A stretch of DNA of 64,000 nucleotides from Cycas panzhihuaensis (GCA_023213395.1 CM041465.1:179931741-179995740); one strand, 5' to 3'. Shown: positions 34,978 to 46,650, counted from the first letter of the stretch. Translations and numbers: made by a program. Notes: generated by a model from the letters alone, not told the origin.

Positions 34978-35523
34978 TCATGTAATGATGGTAGCTTGCA
35001 AGTAGGTGTTGTGAATATAGCTTAATTTATATGAATGGAAATGACTTTGTTGTGATCTTTGACCTTCATTTGAGTTTAAATTCATGATACATAACATCTT
35101 ATAAAATGTGACATTAGAATCATTATTTTTATTGAAAACTATACTAGTACAAGAAATAATAGACTTTTCTTCATATGGTACCTGCTCTACCATCTACCTC
35201 ATGGGAAGAATGTCATCAATGTAGTTAGAAATATTAAAATCTAGGGAATCTTCCTAATAAAGCAAATTTAATATATTCCATACTAATTTGGATGTAGTTA
35301 GTTCTGAAATATTAGAAAACACATTATCATCAATGCTATAAAATAAAAGTGCAAAGGCTTCATTTTCCCTTTTCAAGTCTTCTTTATTATTTAGTTCATA
35401 TCTGTCATTGATATACTTCCAAAGGTTATTAGAGATTGGGTATAGTTTCATAATGGCCCTCCAAAGCTAAGAATCATTACCATCAAATATTAGAAAACTA
35501 ATGTTGCTTGGATGTATTGCCAT
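34978..35523 (-). pseudogene. copia gag (UBN2-type), decayed
   Basis: This is the nucleocapsid-precursor (Gag) region of a copia element. On the minus strand it starts MAIHPSNISFLIFDG, followed after a stop by LWRAIMKLYPISNNLWKYI (W at the usual place of the 'Y/LWRxxMxxYL' motif). Then come ENEAFALLFYSIDDNVFSNI and TTSKLVWNIL, the usual 'kkDxxAlxxIxxslxdxvfxxI..tAkexWxxL' series of the UBN2/DUF4219 gag family. Stop codons break it near 35465 and 35253, and downstream frames to about 34980 fade. No zinc knuckle is readable. It is not functional. Confidence 0.75.
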
Positions 35524-35683
35524 TATATAAATGCTTTGGTACATAATCAGAAATATGTCTTTCAATGAATGAGTAATCTTCAAGTGAAAGTATAATGAAA
35601 GATTTTATAAAGTCACAATGAGTATGAGAAAAGATGATTAATATACTTTTTTTCTTTTATTCAAGGAATAATTAAGCAAGACA

Positions 35684-35726
<43 letters not shown>

Positions 35727-38072
35727 TCAAAAAAATGATACACACTTTTATGAAATGGAAATATGATTCAAACTTTCTTCAAATAAAAAAAGTGCTATAA
35801 TCTTTCTTTAAATCATAATAAAATAAGCAAATAAATTAATGATGGTCTTCTTCTTTAAATGAACTAAAAAATATAAGCTAGTATGTAAACTAATTCTTTG
35901 AAATTGATATATTTTGTAAAAAAGATAAGAAACTATATGCTCATTTTGAATATAATGTAATAATAAATCTTTTAATGCTTTGAAATTCAAACTAGTTTTT
36001 AAGACAAATAATTAATGAAGTTTTGCAACTATGCTTTGTACCTCTCAAGCTGACAAAAGAACTAGAGCCTTTAATAAAAATAAGATGTTTTCTTGCCTAA
36101 TATGCAAGATAATATGAATACCAAATTATTCTTTTCATAAAGCAAAAATAGTTATATGAAACTTAAAATTTATAAGTAGAATTTATGCTCAAAGTAATTA
36201 CAAATGCTAGAAAGCTATATGTATTTGATTTATAATATAAGAAATAAAATAGATTCAACATATATAATACCCGTTTGTTGAATTTACACCACTTAGGTTA
36301 CTTGAAGCTTAAGGTGCTAAAAATAATATCAACTGGCTGAAAAATAGCTTAGAGTATATACAAAGATTAATAATAACTCCAAGAATTGATTAGTAATAAA
36401 CAATGCTTCAAGTATAATCATTTAAAATAATGAAATGCTAAAAAATGTTATAAAACAAGCATATTTAAGTTTGAACATAAATCTTAATTTAATCAGCTTC
36501 AAAAACCTATAAAATAATATCAAAATATAATAAAACTAATTCCAACTTGTAGTACTCTAAAATACCTTTTTGATGAATTTGATGGTTCAAATAACAGAGT
36601 TGATATGACAAAGTTATTATAAAAAGCGTAAATAAGCCTCTTTGTGATAACAACTAAAAAGGGGGTCACTTTGATTAATTCAAACTTAGTTGAAATGAAT
36701 TTAGATTTAATAAGTAATAATACCACACTGTAGTAATATGAAATATGGTCCTAATAAGACTAGTTTCACTAAAAACTGATATGCCAATGATAAGTTATAG
36801 CATTAAATATGACATGGACTTTTAAGATAAAATTATAAAGAAAACTTTAATAAAGCGCATTAGCCCCTTTTGAAAAATAGGGTACACAGTCATGTGGAGC
36901 TAATTTGAACCAAAAAATAGCAGCAAACCTCATGCACTTAGCAAATGCTCATTTATAGGGTGAATATACCCAAGATCAAAAATAGCTTAAAGAAAGGTAA
37001 AAATAACCTCTCAATGTGCTTAAGACTGAGGTCGCATGAAAAAATAAAATAAGGGGCTAGAGTAAAAGGGGACTAAGCCATTTTATAATATGGATCTCAA
37101 ATGTACTTAATAATAATTTAATTTCTTAAAACTTTAGAAACTTTAGGTAATAATTCAAATATTTTTAATATATCAAAATATATATGAAAGAGAAAATTTT
37201 AAATGATCGTGGGCCATGCAACCTTTGCGAAGATGCAGAGGTGAAAACAATAAAAAATGATAATAAAAATTCAATTTGGAAGCTATAGAGACAAATATAA
37301 CTAAGGGGAAAGCTCAAATATAGAGTCAGATTGAGCAAAAACTAAGCAATAAATGATTTAAAACTCATTTTAAAAGGTTATATGATGACGTAGAGAGAGG
37401 AACAGTCAGTGATAAATTTGAGAATAGAGGCAAAATACAGGAGGGATGATCACTAAATATTGATCAAATCTCTTCTACTTTGTTCACGAAATAAAGACGC
37501 CCAGTTATACATACACAAATCATTAAAAAATTTTAAAAAATATTTGTTATAAATAAAAAAATGAGGAAAAACTAGGATACAAAGATTCGGTCGATTCAAA
37601 CTTCTCATTGGATATACAGATCCTCATAAAATTTGAGACATAACTACTTACATTTAGTGGCTCTAAGTTGGTGAAATTTCACAAAGAATGGTTGCTTGCA
37701 GAGTTAGAACAAAGCTATAGAGTAAAATAGGCTAAAAATAGACATATACTGACACCAAGAGTGATATCTCTTAATATAATCAACAAAAAATTGTGAGATT
37801 TTTTCCAACATCTAGATGACTTACTTACAAGCAGAATAAGTAGTCATATGCTATGGTTCTGAGCAATGTAGGAGGCACACTAATTGGTTCTAAATTGGCA
37901 AATAATGGCTCTAAAAAATAAATAATAGAAAACAATGTAGTATAATGCAATATTAATAAATATTGATAAATTTCTCTATAGTTTGAATACTCTTTGACCA
38001 AATAATATCAATTTGTACCAAATAACTGTGAAGAAGTATTATAACGTGTGTACCAAAAGCACTAAACACTCA
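35524..38072. other. internal region of element D between PBS and gag
   Basis: About 2.5 kb without recognisable protein, unusually long for a copia leader. It is strongly AT-rich and contains a (TG)n microsatellite. It could hold other inserted or captured sequence that I cannot identify. Confidence 0.4.
35687..35725. repeat. (TG)n microsatellite
   Basis: About nineteen uninterrupted TG dinucleotides. Confidence 0.97.
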
Positions 38073-38083
38073 CTATGATACCA
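38073..38083 (-). other. primer-binding site of element D, iMet type
   Basis: The minus strand reads TGGTATCATAG, 2 bp after the LTR end. It agrees with the first eight bases of the copia consensus TGGTATCAGAGC. Confidence 0.8.
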
Positions 38084-38085
38084 TA

Positions 38086-38304
38086 TGTTGGAAAATAACA
38101 CAAGAAGAGCAGAGCGGAGTGGGTATGCACTTACTAATCCATCATGAGAAACATAAGATAAATATTATATTATTCAATCCATATTGAAAGAGTACATCAA
38201 ATATCTAAATGTTGGTGGTGTTTTAAGACACTAGGGGTTTTCACCCCAGAATATATAGTTGTGAGGGAGGAGGGAAACCTCCTCAACCTCTAAAATTTAA
38301 ACTA
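38086..38304 (-). repeat. 5' LTR of element D, truncated
   Basis: It matches the left LTR from 'tgttgg/agaaaataa' to about 'taaaatttaaac', then stops abruptly where element E starts. About 100 bp of LTR are missing and were not found on the far side of E. Confidence 0.8.
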
Positions 38305-38741
38305 TGAGAGAATAGGCACAAGTACAGCATTAACAGGATCAATATAAGCAAGAAATAACTAGAAAATAATACTGCACAAGTACACATCAATTGACAGGTG
38401 GAAAACCCCTTATGGGGAAGGAAAACCACCTCCTAAAGTTCTTGTTTTATTAAGAATAGTGAGAAATAGAAACTAGGTATAAAAACCACCTAACCACATA
38501 ACCAACCTTTAATCAAGTATTTGGACAGACCTCCTAGATTCCTGGAACCATCTTCATGAATCTAAGAGATGAATAAATACAATAGAGGTTCGTTGGAATG
38601 CAGTTCTGCATTTCAATGACCATCCATAAATTAATTAATATAAACCTAAGTTTAAACATTATAATCACTTAATTACAATTTAAACATGTGACTGAATACT
38701 AACTTAAAGAAACATAAAGTTTACATTATATAATCTAACAT
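38305..38741 (-). repeat. 3' LTR of copia element E (437 bp)
   Basis: On the minus strand it starts TGTTAGATTATATAATG directly after the purine tract 'taaaggggaa', and ends 'attctctca'. It contains 'aataaaa', a possible polyadenylation signal. The right edge is firm; the left edge is set by the TG...CA rule and the end of element D homology. Confidence 0.75.
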
Positions 38742-38779
38742 TCCCCTTTAATGTAAACTTTTATACTGGAGAGAAAAGA

Positions 38780-40270
38780 AGAGCTTCATCACGGTGATCC
38801 CCCTTTGATAGAGACTTCTTTTATTTGTAACAGATCTCTAAGGTTCAAGAATTTAATTTCAGTTAGAGACTTTGTAAGTATGTCAGCAATCTGTAAATCT
38901 ATTGGACAATAAGATAAAGAAACAAGATTATCATTAACTAAATTACGAATAAAATATTGATGTAATTCAATATGTTTAGTCCTAGAATGAGAAATTGGAT
39001 TTGTAGCTATAGCAATTTCACCTTGATTATCAACTTTAATTTTAATTGAAGAGTTTAGAGACAGACCAATTTCATTTAGTAGTGATTTAAGCCATAGTGC
39101 TTCTTTACCAACTTCAACTAATGCTCGATATTTAGCTTCAGTTATTGATAATGCTAGTCCCTACATTTTTTTGTTATACCAAGTAATAGGTGAGAAATCT
39201 ATAAAAAATACATAACCTGAAGTAGATTTACGATTAGATATATCACCTGCCCAATCAGAATCAGTATATCCAGTTAACGTTAGTGGTTTATTACAAAAAT
39301 ATAAGTTAGTCCATAAAAGATAGTATGCTTTAGATAACGTAAGATACATTTAATGGCTTTCCAATGAGATTCGTGTGGTTGTTGCATATAACGGGAACAT
39401 AAAGCAACAGCATAAGAAATGTCAGGGTGGGTGTGTGTTAGATAAATTAGACTACCAATGAGTTGTCTATATAGAGTTAGATCACATAATGGAGTTAGAC
39501 AATCAGTAGATAGTTTAACTCCTGATTGTAACAGATTAGATACAGGTTTAGTATTTTCCATGTTAAACTGCTGAATTAAGTCTAGAATATACTTAAGTTG
39601 AAATATTGTTATATTTAAAGGATTTTGATAAACTAGTAAACCAAGAAAGTAATGTAATAGACCTAAATCAGTCATTTCAAATTTGTTTATTAAAGTAGAT
39701 TTTAAATAATGAATATTAAGAATTGATGATCTAGTAATGATAATGTCATCAACATAGAGGATTAGAATAGTAAGATTTTCATTTTCATGTTTAAAATAAA
39801 AATTTAGATCATTAATACATTTAGTGTATCTAATGTGAATTAAATAATCATAAACTTTGGTATACCAAGCTCGAGGACCTTGTTTTAAACTGTAAATGGA
39901 TTTTTTAAGTTTGCAAACTAAATTAGGATTTTCAATAAATCTAGATAATTGAGACGATAGATCTCTTCTTTGAGAACACCATTCAAGAAAACACTCTTAA
40001 CATCCATTTGGTGGATTTCTCAACTAAACTTAGCTGCAAGAGCAATAATTATCTTGATTGTATTCATCTTTGTGACAGGAGAAAATGTTTTATTATAGCC
40101 AATGCCATCTATATGAGAGAATCCTTTGGTAACAAGGTGAACTTTATATTTTTCACTACGCGTTAAGTTATATTTAGTTCTATAGACCTATTTATAGTTG
40201 ACAACATTTTTACCAGGTAGGAGAGGAACAAGATCCCAAGTTGAATTTTTAATTAAGGCAACAAATTTAG
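38780..40270 (-). pseudogene. copia reverse transcriptase and RNase H, decayed
   Basis: This is the polymerase part of a copia polyprotein, which copies element RNA to DNA and removes the RNA. On the minus strand it reads, in order: WDLVPLLPGKNVVN; VTKGFSHIDGIGYNKTFSPV; QMDVKSVFLNGVLKEEIY; the catalytic LYVDD box at 39745-39756; FEMTDLGLLHYFLG; YRQLIGSLIYL; and then the RNase H motifs LTGYTDSDWAGD and RKSTSGYVF (about 39190-39290) and TKHIELHQYFIR near 38970. The catalytic residues of both domains are still present in places, but several stops and frameshifts break the frame. Confidence 0.9.
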
Positions 40271-40799
40271 TTCAGATAGCATCCCCGCCATACAGGATTG
40301 TTGTTAGCTTGTTTAAATATTTTGGGATCATTGTTATCCATTATTTTGCCATTAAGGTAAAATTAGCATGTAGTTTTATGCATATGTGCATCTAGAATCG
40401 GTAGGATTACCTACATCGATCCATCCTCGAAGCGTTTTGGTTTCCCAAACAAAGTTGCTTATGAGTAACTGTATCTGAAGATGCATGTTGATTTGATGAA
40501 CTAGCCTGAAAGCAAGGATCTATTTCAAGGTTCGGATAGAGTCCAATTTTAGACTTGAGTTGATAAAGATTCTATAACTTCTGAATCAACTTGTTTATCA
40601 GAAGGGTCAACTGAATGAGTGTTGGTTAACAAATTTTCAATAGGAAGTTCTACATAAGTAGATGGTGAAGAAGATCCTTCTTCATCAAATATTACATCAT
40701 GCAAAATAGAAATGTTATGTGACCGGATCTAAGAGTCTATAAGCTTTTACTCTTCATTGTATCCAACGAAGATATATTTTTGAATTTTTGTCTAATTTT

Positions 40800-41640
40800 T
40801 TACGTTTTCTTGAGGGATATATCCCCATGCAATCGCCAAAGATTCATAAATGATTGATAGATGGTTTTCCTCCGCACCACTTTTATTTTGGAGTAACGCT
40901 CAGAGACATTTACTAGGTAAACGATTTAATAAATAATTAGAGCGATTAATTGCTTCGCCCATAATTTTAAATCTAGATTCTTTGCATGTAACATGCAACA
41001 AGTCATCTCAACCGTAGTACGATTTTTGGCTCAAGAATCGCTTTGTTGAGGTGTGTAAGCAATGGAATGTTCGAATCAAATTCGCGTGTGATTTACAGAA
41101 AGAGGTAAATTTTCTACTTAAATATTCCTTAGTATTATCAGATTAAAATATTTTGATTCTTGAATTTGATTGATTTTCAACTAAGGTTTTATATTCAACG
41201 AAAATATCAAATACTTGATTGCATGTTTTAAGCATATAAACCCAACATTTTCTTGAATAATCATGTATGAATGTAACAAAATAACGAGAATCTAAGTATG
41301 ATGTTACATGAAAAGGTCCACATATGTCGACCGACAAGTTCGAGTGGAGCAATTGCTCAGATTGAGTTTTGTGTGGAAATGATTCCATGTGTTGTTTGCC
41401 TATCACACAGTGCTTCACAAACACCATAAATGTGTTTAAGGGTGGTAAACCATGAACCATTTCATGTTTCTTTAAATATTGTAGTTTGCCATAACTTTTA
41501 TGGCTAAATCTTACATGCCAACGTTTGTTGACTGAGTCAGAAATGGTAATAATGGCACTAAAAGATTTTGATTTATTATTTTGAAGATTGGTTAGACTAT
41601 AGAGACACGTGTTATGATCAATGTGTTCAAGCAATATATC
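40800..41640 (-). pseudogene. copia integrase with GAG-pre-integrase domain, decayed
   Basis: The minus-strand frame 41634-41143 (163 codons) holds a GAG-pre-integrase segment with KRWHVRFSHKSYGKLQYLKK and CVIGKQHMESF, which is the HHCC region. It then reads LLHSNLSVDICGPF (first catalytic Asp, D-x-CGP-type motif) and YFVTFIHDYSRKCWVYML, the core of the rve domain. Further decayed integrase, including a region equivalent to the catalytic Glu, follows down to about 40800 in other frames. The usual copia order (integrase before RT) is kept. Confidence 0.9.
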
Positions 41641-42049
41641 CGAATTTGTTTGATGGTTCCTTTATGATAAATTTATTTTCCGTAATTCAACGACAAGGTC
41701 TTTGGCGCATCCGATAGACTAAGAGTAGGTTTGGTAACAAACCAGGTACGTAAAAGATGTCCTTGATTGAACCGCCTTTAGAATAATGTCACATAATCCT
41801 TTGACTTTAAGTTGATTACCACTTCTAAAAGAAATCTTTTCTTCGTAGTTCAGACGATTGATAAGTGGTTAAATTTTTCTAGTATCCAAATATGATGGGA
41901 CGCACTGTAGTCAAGGATCCACCGTGGTGGGTGATTTGAAAGAGCAACAAATGCGTGTTGTTGCTACTAAAGAATGATTATAAGATTGATGATTTTAGAG
42001 TCGTGATTAAGAATGAGATTGAAAATGAGATTGAGAATGAGATTGAGGT

Positions 42050-43000
42050 TTATTTTGTAACCCCTTGAAAGCTTTCCATGCTTTCAAGCTATTCTACTTT
42101 ACAGACATCAATAGTATGGCCTCTTTTATAACAATAGGCACAACTAGTGTTCTGAGAAGAAGTTGCATTGTTCCTATTAGAAAAGAATTGATTAGAAGTA
42201 TTCTGGTGTTTAGTTGGACAAGAATATTTAACATTATTTTGTGAATTAGACGGTGAACCTCTGTGAGGTTTCTAGAATTTTGGATTATTATGAAAATTAT
42301 TGTTCTGTTTGTTTTTAAATTATAGCTTAGTTTTAGAAAATAAAGCACGTGAAGGATCTTTTAATGCACCGTTTGAATTAACATTATTTGATGTTCAATC
42401 ACCGCTTGTCAACCGATTGAATGTTATAGGTGGGTTGCCACTTGTTGTTGGCGCTTTATAGAGATTAAAGTGTTTAGGTAGTTTGTTTATCGCAAGATAT
42501 ACGAGTGTGTCGTCGCCTTTAATATGGGTAGTTATTTTTCAACATCACCTTCTTTGGTTTTAGATTTGATGCGATTATCTAGATCTTTATTAATTGATTA
42601 AATTTTAGTTAAAAATCCTCAACATTTGAAAAGTCGTTAAAATTCGGGTTATACGTCGCTATTCTAAGATGTACCACTTGATGTGTATCAACCTTGTCAT
42701 ATTTTTCTTACAAGGTTTTCCAAACAGTGGCTAAGTCATCTTTTTCATAAAACTGGCCGATTTACGTGAGAGTGTATTTAATATGGTGCCTAAGGCGAGA
42801 TCCGAGTTCATCAGATATACCATAAGACTCTCAGTAGCATCTGCTTTTAGTTTTTGAAATTCACCTATCACATATCACCATATCTTTTCTTCGTTTGAGC
42901 TGATGGGATATGCGATTCCTCCATTTGGCAGAGTTTGAGCTAGTTAATACTGGAATTGGAATGCAGGCGACTGTCCCTGGCATTAATGCCATATTGGGAG
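42050..43000 (-). pseudogene. copia gag with zinc knuckle, decayed
   Basis: The minus strand starts with MALMPGTVACIPIPVLTSSN near 43000 and includes GSRLRHHIKYTL and ATYNPNFNDFSNVEDF, a copia-type gag. Near 42110-42150 a CCHC zinc knuckle reads CAYCYKRGHTIDVC (C-x2-C-x4-H-x4-C), expected at the C-terminus of Gag, where it binds element RNA. Stops and frameshifts occur throughout. Confidence 0.8.
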
Positions 43001-43659
43001 TGTTATGGTTTGATTATAGATTGAAGAGTTAAGAAGGTGATTGGAAAAATAATTACTTAGTGAAAGTACTAATCATGTTAACAGATATAATTCACGAAGG
43101 TATTCTAGTATGTATTAATTGTATTTAAGAAAAAAATCATGTGTTTATAAATAGATTGAATAAACAAACAACTTCTTAAAATGTTGCCTTAAGTAGTCCC
43201 TTTTGATAAACAGTTCTTTTTGAGAAATAATCTCCCTTTGATAAATAGTCCCCCTTTGATAAATAAATTAGTTTCCCTTACTCTAATGAAAAGTCCCCAG
43301 TCGATTAAAATAGTTCTTAAAAAAATTATATGTTGTTAAGCAAATAGTCCCCCTTTGATAGACAGTCCCTATTTAATAAACAAACCCCTTTTTGATAGAA
43401 AGAAATTGTCCCCTTTCAAAATAAAAAATCTCCCTTAATTAAAAAATAAACAGTTCTCTTTAACAAAGTATTTACTTAAAAAAGTTTAAGTTCCAAAAAT
43501 ATTAATAAAGTGTGGAATTAAAGCAATTAATTATCTTTTGAAATTGACTTTGTTAAGTGCTTTAAGATGATAATAATGTTGAAGATATAAAACTAGTATA
43601 TAAAGATATATTTTGCCAAAAAAAAGTCTATACTATCTAAAAAACTTTATAGTAAGGAG
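43001..43659. other. low-complexity flank with 'agtccccctttgata' repeats
   Basis: No gene is seen. Between about 43180 and 43470, variants of 'agtccc(cc)tttgataaa' recur at irregular spacing, giving purine-rich runs on the minus strand. This is where a 5' LTR of element E would be expected, but none is recognisable. Confidence 0.5.
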
Positions 43660-44290
43660 GAGTTAAAGGGGAGGAGATTTTGTTTATATATTAATTCTAA
43701 TAGATAAATTAATCTTTAACAATAAAATGTGAAGGGGGGTACTAATGTAATAAATATATTACACTATAGTAAGGGGCGGTATTTGATTATATCAAAATAT
43801 AATAAGGGAAAAGGGGGGCTACTGATTAAATTAAAATCAAAACATGATAGAAAAGGTGGGGGTGTTTGATTTTATTTAAATCAAAATGTGATTAAGGGTA
43901 TTGCTTATGTTTTATTAAAGAGAAAATGTTCAAAATGGGGGTGTTGATTTAATTTAAATCAACATATGATAAAACAGGGGGCGGGGGCTAATGTTAATTT
44001 ATAAATCAATAATAAAGTGTTGCGCTATTTTAATGTTAAGGGAAAAGAAAAGAAAAGAAAAAATAAAATTAAAGACCTTGTATTATAATAAAATGTAATA
44101 GAGGTATTTGATTATATCAAAAATATGATAAGAGATTAAATATAAATCAAAAGAGTAATAAGGAAAAAGAGGGGGTATAAAGTTTTATTTAAACTAAAGT
44201 ATGATAAAAAAGGGTATTTGATTTAATCAAAGTATGATAAAAGGGAGGGGCGGGTTATGTTTCATTTAAATCAAAAATAAAAAAGAAAAA
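43660..44290. repeat. G-run and palindrome minisatellite
   Basis: Degenerate units of roughly 50-65 bp combine a run of four to six G (plus strand), then 'tttgattt(a/t)', then 'taaatcaaa', then 'atgataa'. In the clearest units (about 43880 and 43952) the arms 'ttgattta'/'taaatcaa' form a short near-perfect palindrome. Units recur around 43765, 43830, 43880, 43952, 44100, 44215 and 44255. No coding potential is seen. G-quadruplex and cruciform formation are possible in principle. Confidence 0.65.
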
Positions 44291-44465
44291 AACTAAACAT
44301 AAATGGACCCAGCGGAGTTTTAGATTATATTGAATGAAATTAAATTTTAATTAATTTTGAGATCCGAGGGGGTAAGGGAGACGAAACCCTACCTCATTTT
44401 CGCAATGGTGGTGGCACTGCTCCTGGTTTTCTTCTTTGTTTTGTTTTGTTGTAGGTCGATTCTCC

Positions 44466-44866
44466 TGTGTAGGCATTTGGCAGCACGATCATGTAGAAAT
44501 CATTGCCAATGATCGGACGACTCCATCTTATGTGGCCTTGGTACAGCTGCTGCCCTGATGCCTGACGATGTGATTGAAAATGCAGTTTTAATGGCTATTG
44601 AGAGTGGCTATAGGCATGTCGATACTACATCTCTGTACGAATCTGAGCGTGTCGTAGGGAAGGCCCTCAAGAAAGTATTTGAAAGAAGGCTTATCAACAG
44701 AGAAGATGCTTTCGTTACTACCAAGATTTGGTGCACAGATAATCACCTGGACTATGTATTACTGGCCCTGCAGAGGAGCCTCAAGGAATTACAGCTCGAT
44801 TGCGTGGACCTATATTTGATGCACTGGCCTGTGCGCGTGAAGGAAGGAATCGTGTTACCGATGTAA
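44466..44866 (+). pseudogene. aldo-keto reductase gene fragment (N-terminal third)
   Basis: Aldo-keto reductases are (beta/alpha)8-barrel NADPH-dependent carbonyl reductases. From about 44535 the frame reads [18 protein letters not shown], then GYRHVDTTSLYESERVVG, VTTKIW, LQLDCVDLYLMHWPV. The four catalytic positions of the family are all present: Asp and Tyr in DTTSLY, Lys in TTKIW, His in MHWP. Just upstream, in another frame, [12 protein letters not shown] fits the preceding beta-strand, so one frameshift near 44530 separates the two parts. The fragment ends at VKEGIVLPM and a stop, giving about 110-130 residues of a usual ~320. The end could be an exon boundary ('gatgtaact' as a poor donor). 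The NADPH-binding C-terminal half is absent, and copy B of the gypsy element lies immediately downstream. Plant AKR4-type enzymes are the nearest match by motif; the substrate cannot be inferred. Confidence 0.85.
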
Positions 44867-45281
44867 CTCCCAAAGATAACCTACCCTTAAACAAGGATTC
44901 TTTCAAAGGGAATGAAGAGGAAACGTCAAGGATTTCTTCCTCTATCACGCCAGTAAGGCCAAGCACCTATTGATGAAGCGAAGGATCAATCCTCCTTTCT
45001 CGAAAGAATAGACATCGAGACATCACGACCATCGCCTTTCAAAGTGCCTCCGCACTGGGTTTCCATCATACCCTAGTTTGATGGGTATGGATGCAATAAG
45101 CTTTGGGCTCCACTGTTTCAAAGAATGTATCCTGCACCGCTTCTAGGGTTTTCCCTCTTCTATCGCAAGATTAGCATCGCCAAACTAGTGGGATCTACCT
45201 TGTTCCGATGCCGCGATCTTTGCCATGGGGCCTCGATCGCCGCGGACCCGGCCAAACTCGTGGTACCGCTGGTTTGACGCC
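44867..45281. other. junction between AKR fragment and gypsy copy B
   Basis: The part from about 45130 to 45281 aligns with copy A next to its PMD frame (around 5340-5460), so copy B extends at least to there. Left of that I recognise neither AKR exon nor element. The true edge of copy B lies somewhere in 44870-45150. No LTR is seen on this side. Confidence 0.5.
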
Positions 45282-46650
45282 ATGAAGGTAGAATCAGAGA
45301 AAAAAGAGATGGGGCTCTAAGGGGCCTAAATCTCGATCAGGAGGAGCTGAGAAATAGCCTAAAAGATGAGGAATGTGTAGACTTGGCTCTGATTAATGTG
45401 GTTGGCATTTTACAGCCTATGATCGCAGTAGAAAACTGCGAGAATATAAGGATGGCTATGTTTAGTTTTATTGAGATGATGACCAGGGAGGATCGGGAGA
45501 TCCTACGGAGGTGTAGCTTGCTGAAGGTCACTAGGATGCCCTAGTACATGTCAGACGAGCAGCTATTGATCAACATTATGTCGCATTGGGACAGGAGGGG
45601 GTATGTCTTCCACCTACCCCAGGTAGGAGATGTATCAGTGACGCCAAGAGATATCGGAGAATCTTGGGGAGTACCAAAGAACGAGGAGGCCGTGGCACTA
45701 GGAGCGCTGCCCAGCAATGAGGCAACACACCGAAGGCATCAATATTTTCACAAGTTTAGATAGATGGAAGAGACAGGGATTCCTCTCAGACCATGGTCAT
45801 GTCGTGATTCCTCGAGTGAGGAAGTTGATCACACTATGCAACTGCTCTAGATCTCCTAAATAGAATTATAGGGACATACTGAGAGGATGGATGGGCACGG
45901 TACGCCAATGCGAGGTGGGAGAGCGGATGGACTAGGCGATCTAATAGCGGTGAACCTCGTCACGCCCAGACGCTTAGTGGTAGTGCAAGAAAGGACTCTC
46001 ATATAGTACGCTATTGCAGGTGTTGGTTCTTCGACCACTTTGGAGCAAAGGGCACCTGGGGGGACTACGCCCTATCGCAAAGTGGGCCCCGATGGTCCAT
46101 AGATGGCAGACAAGGCTTAGAGGGACCGAGGACCAGGCTCATGTCCATTGCTTGGTGGAGACCACATCACTAGATCTCCTCACTCTGATAGATTGCAGGA
46201 GGATCCGTACAGGTTGGTTAGGTGGGATAGTGACGATGAGGCTGGAGGAGAAGGGGTGCCCCCGGGAGATGATGAGGGCAGTGATGGAGGTGATGGGACT
46301 GGCCCATCATGAGCTGCAGGAGAGGCAGGTCCATCGGGTAGAGAGGCAGGCCCATCATGGACTGCGGAGGAGGGTAGAGGCCTAATGACACAGGCCCAGA
46401 GGCTACAGATCATCAGGAGATCTAGAGAGGTGGTAACTACACCAGCCACAAAGAGGAGGGATGCCCCAACAGTTGAGGCAGTAGCAGAGGAGGTATCCAA
46501 GGAGGAGGAGGTACCGCAATGGTGGAGTATCGGAGAGGGAGGCAACAGACGAGTTGAGGAGTGGCGGCTACACCAAGTGAGACATGACCATTTCCTACCG
46601 CCGTTTGATTGCAAGATATATACGTATTATGTGGTTTTAATTTGATATCT
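45282..46650 (+). pseudogene. antisense PMD-like (plant mobile domain) frame, copy B
   Basis: This frame is encoded opposite to copy B's pol. It runs open from about 45282 through QPMIAVENCENIRMAMFSFI and REDREILRRCSLLKVTRMP. After one stop at 45542 it reads SHWDRRGYVFHLPQVGDVSV with PRDI and WGVP, the PMD hallmark. After further frame breaks, the 46014-46385 frame reads KWAPMVHRWQTRLRGTEDQ and TSLDLLTL, then an acidic, Gly-rich tail (DDEAGGEG, DDEGSDGGDG). A possible short coiled coil (about 46865-46960, HVGHLQAEMDAI-type heptads) follows. Copy A matches across the whole length on the other strand. PMD proteins lack a well-defined biochemical activity. The shared frame in two diverged copies supports a protein once made by the element. 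Confidence 0.75.

Larger units (their letters stand above)
34474..38304 (-). mobile_element. copia-like element D (gag only), LTR-flanked
   Basis: Two direct copies of an LTR flank this segment, at 34474-34794 and 38086-38304. The minus-strand orientation follows from the iMet-type primer-binding site at 38073-38083, beside the right LTR, and from a purine tract 'gttggggttaa' (minus strand) just before the left LTR. The only coding remnant seen is a gag domain at 34978-35523; no integrase or RT is readable. The right LTR stops at 38304, where copia element E begins, so E apparently inserted there. Confidence 0.8.
38305..43000 (-). mobile_element. Ty1/copia element E
   Basis: A minus-strand copia element with the canonical order gag with zinc knuckle (43000-42050), GAG-pre-integrase and integrase (41640-40800), RT and RNase H (40270-38780), purine tract and 3' LTR (38741-38305). 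All frames carry stops or frameshifts. No 5' LTR is visible to the right, where low-complexity repeats begin. The 3' LTR joins the truncated LTR of element D, so E is the later insertion. Confidence 0.85.

Noticed and set aside
46180-46614. 144-codon minus-strand open frame, Ser/Pro-rich
   Set aside because: It is the complement of the acidic Gly-rich tail of the PMD-like frame, which is the reading supported by copy A.
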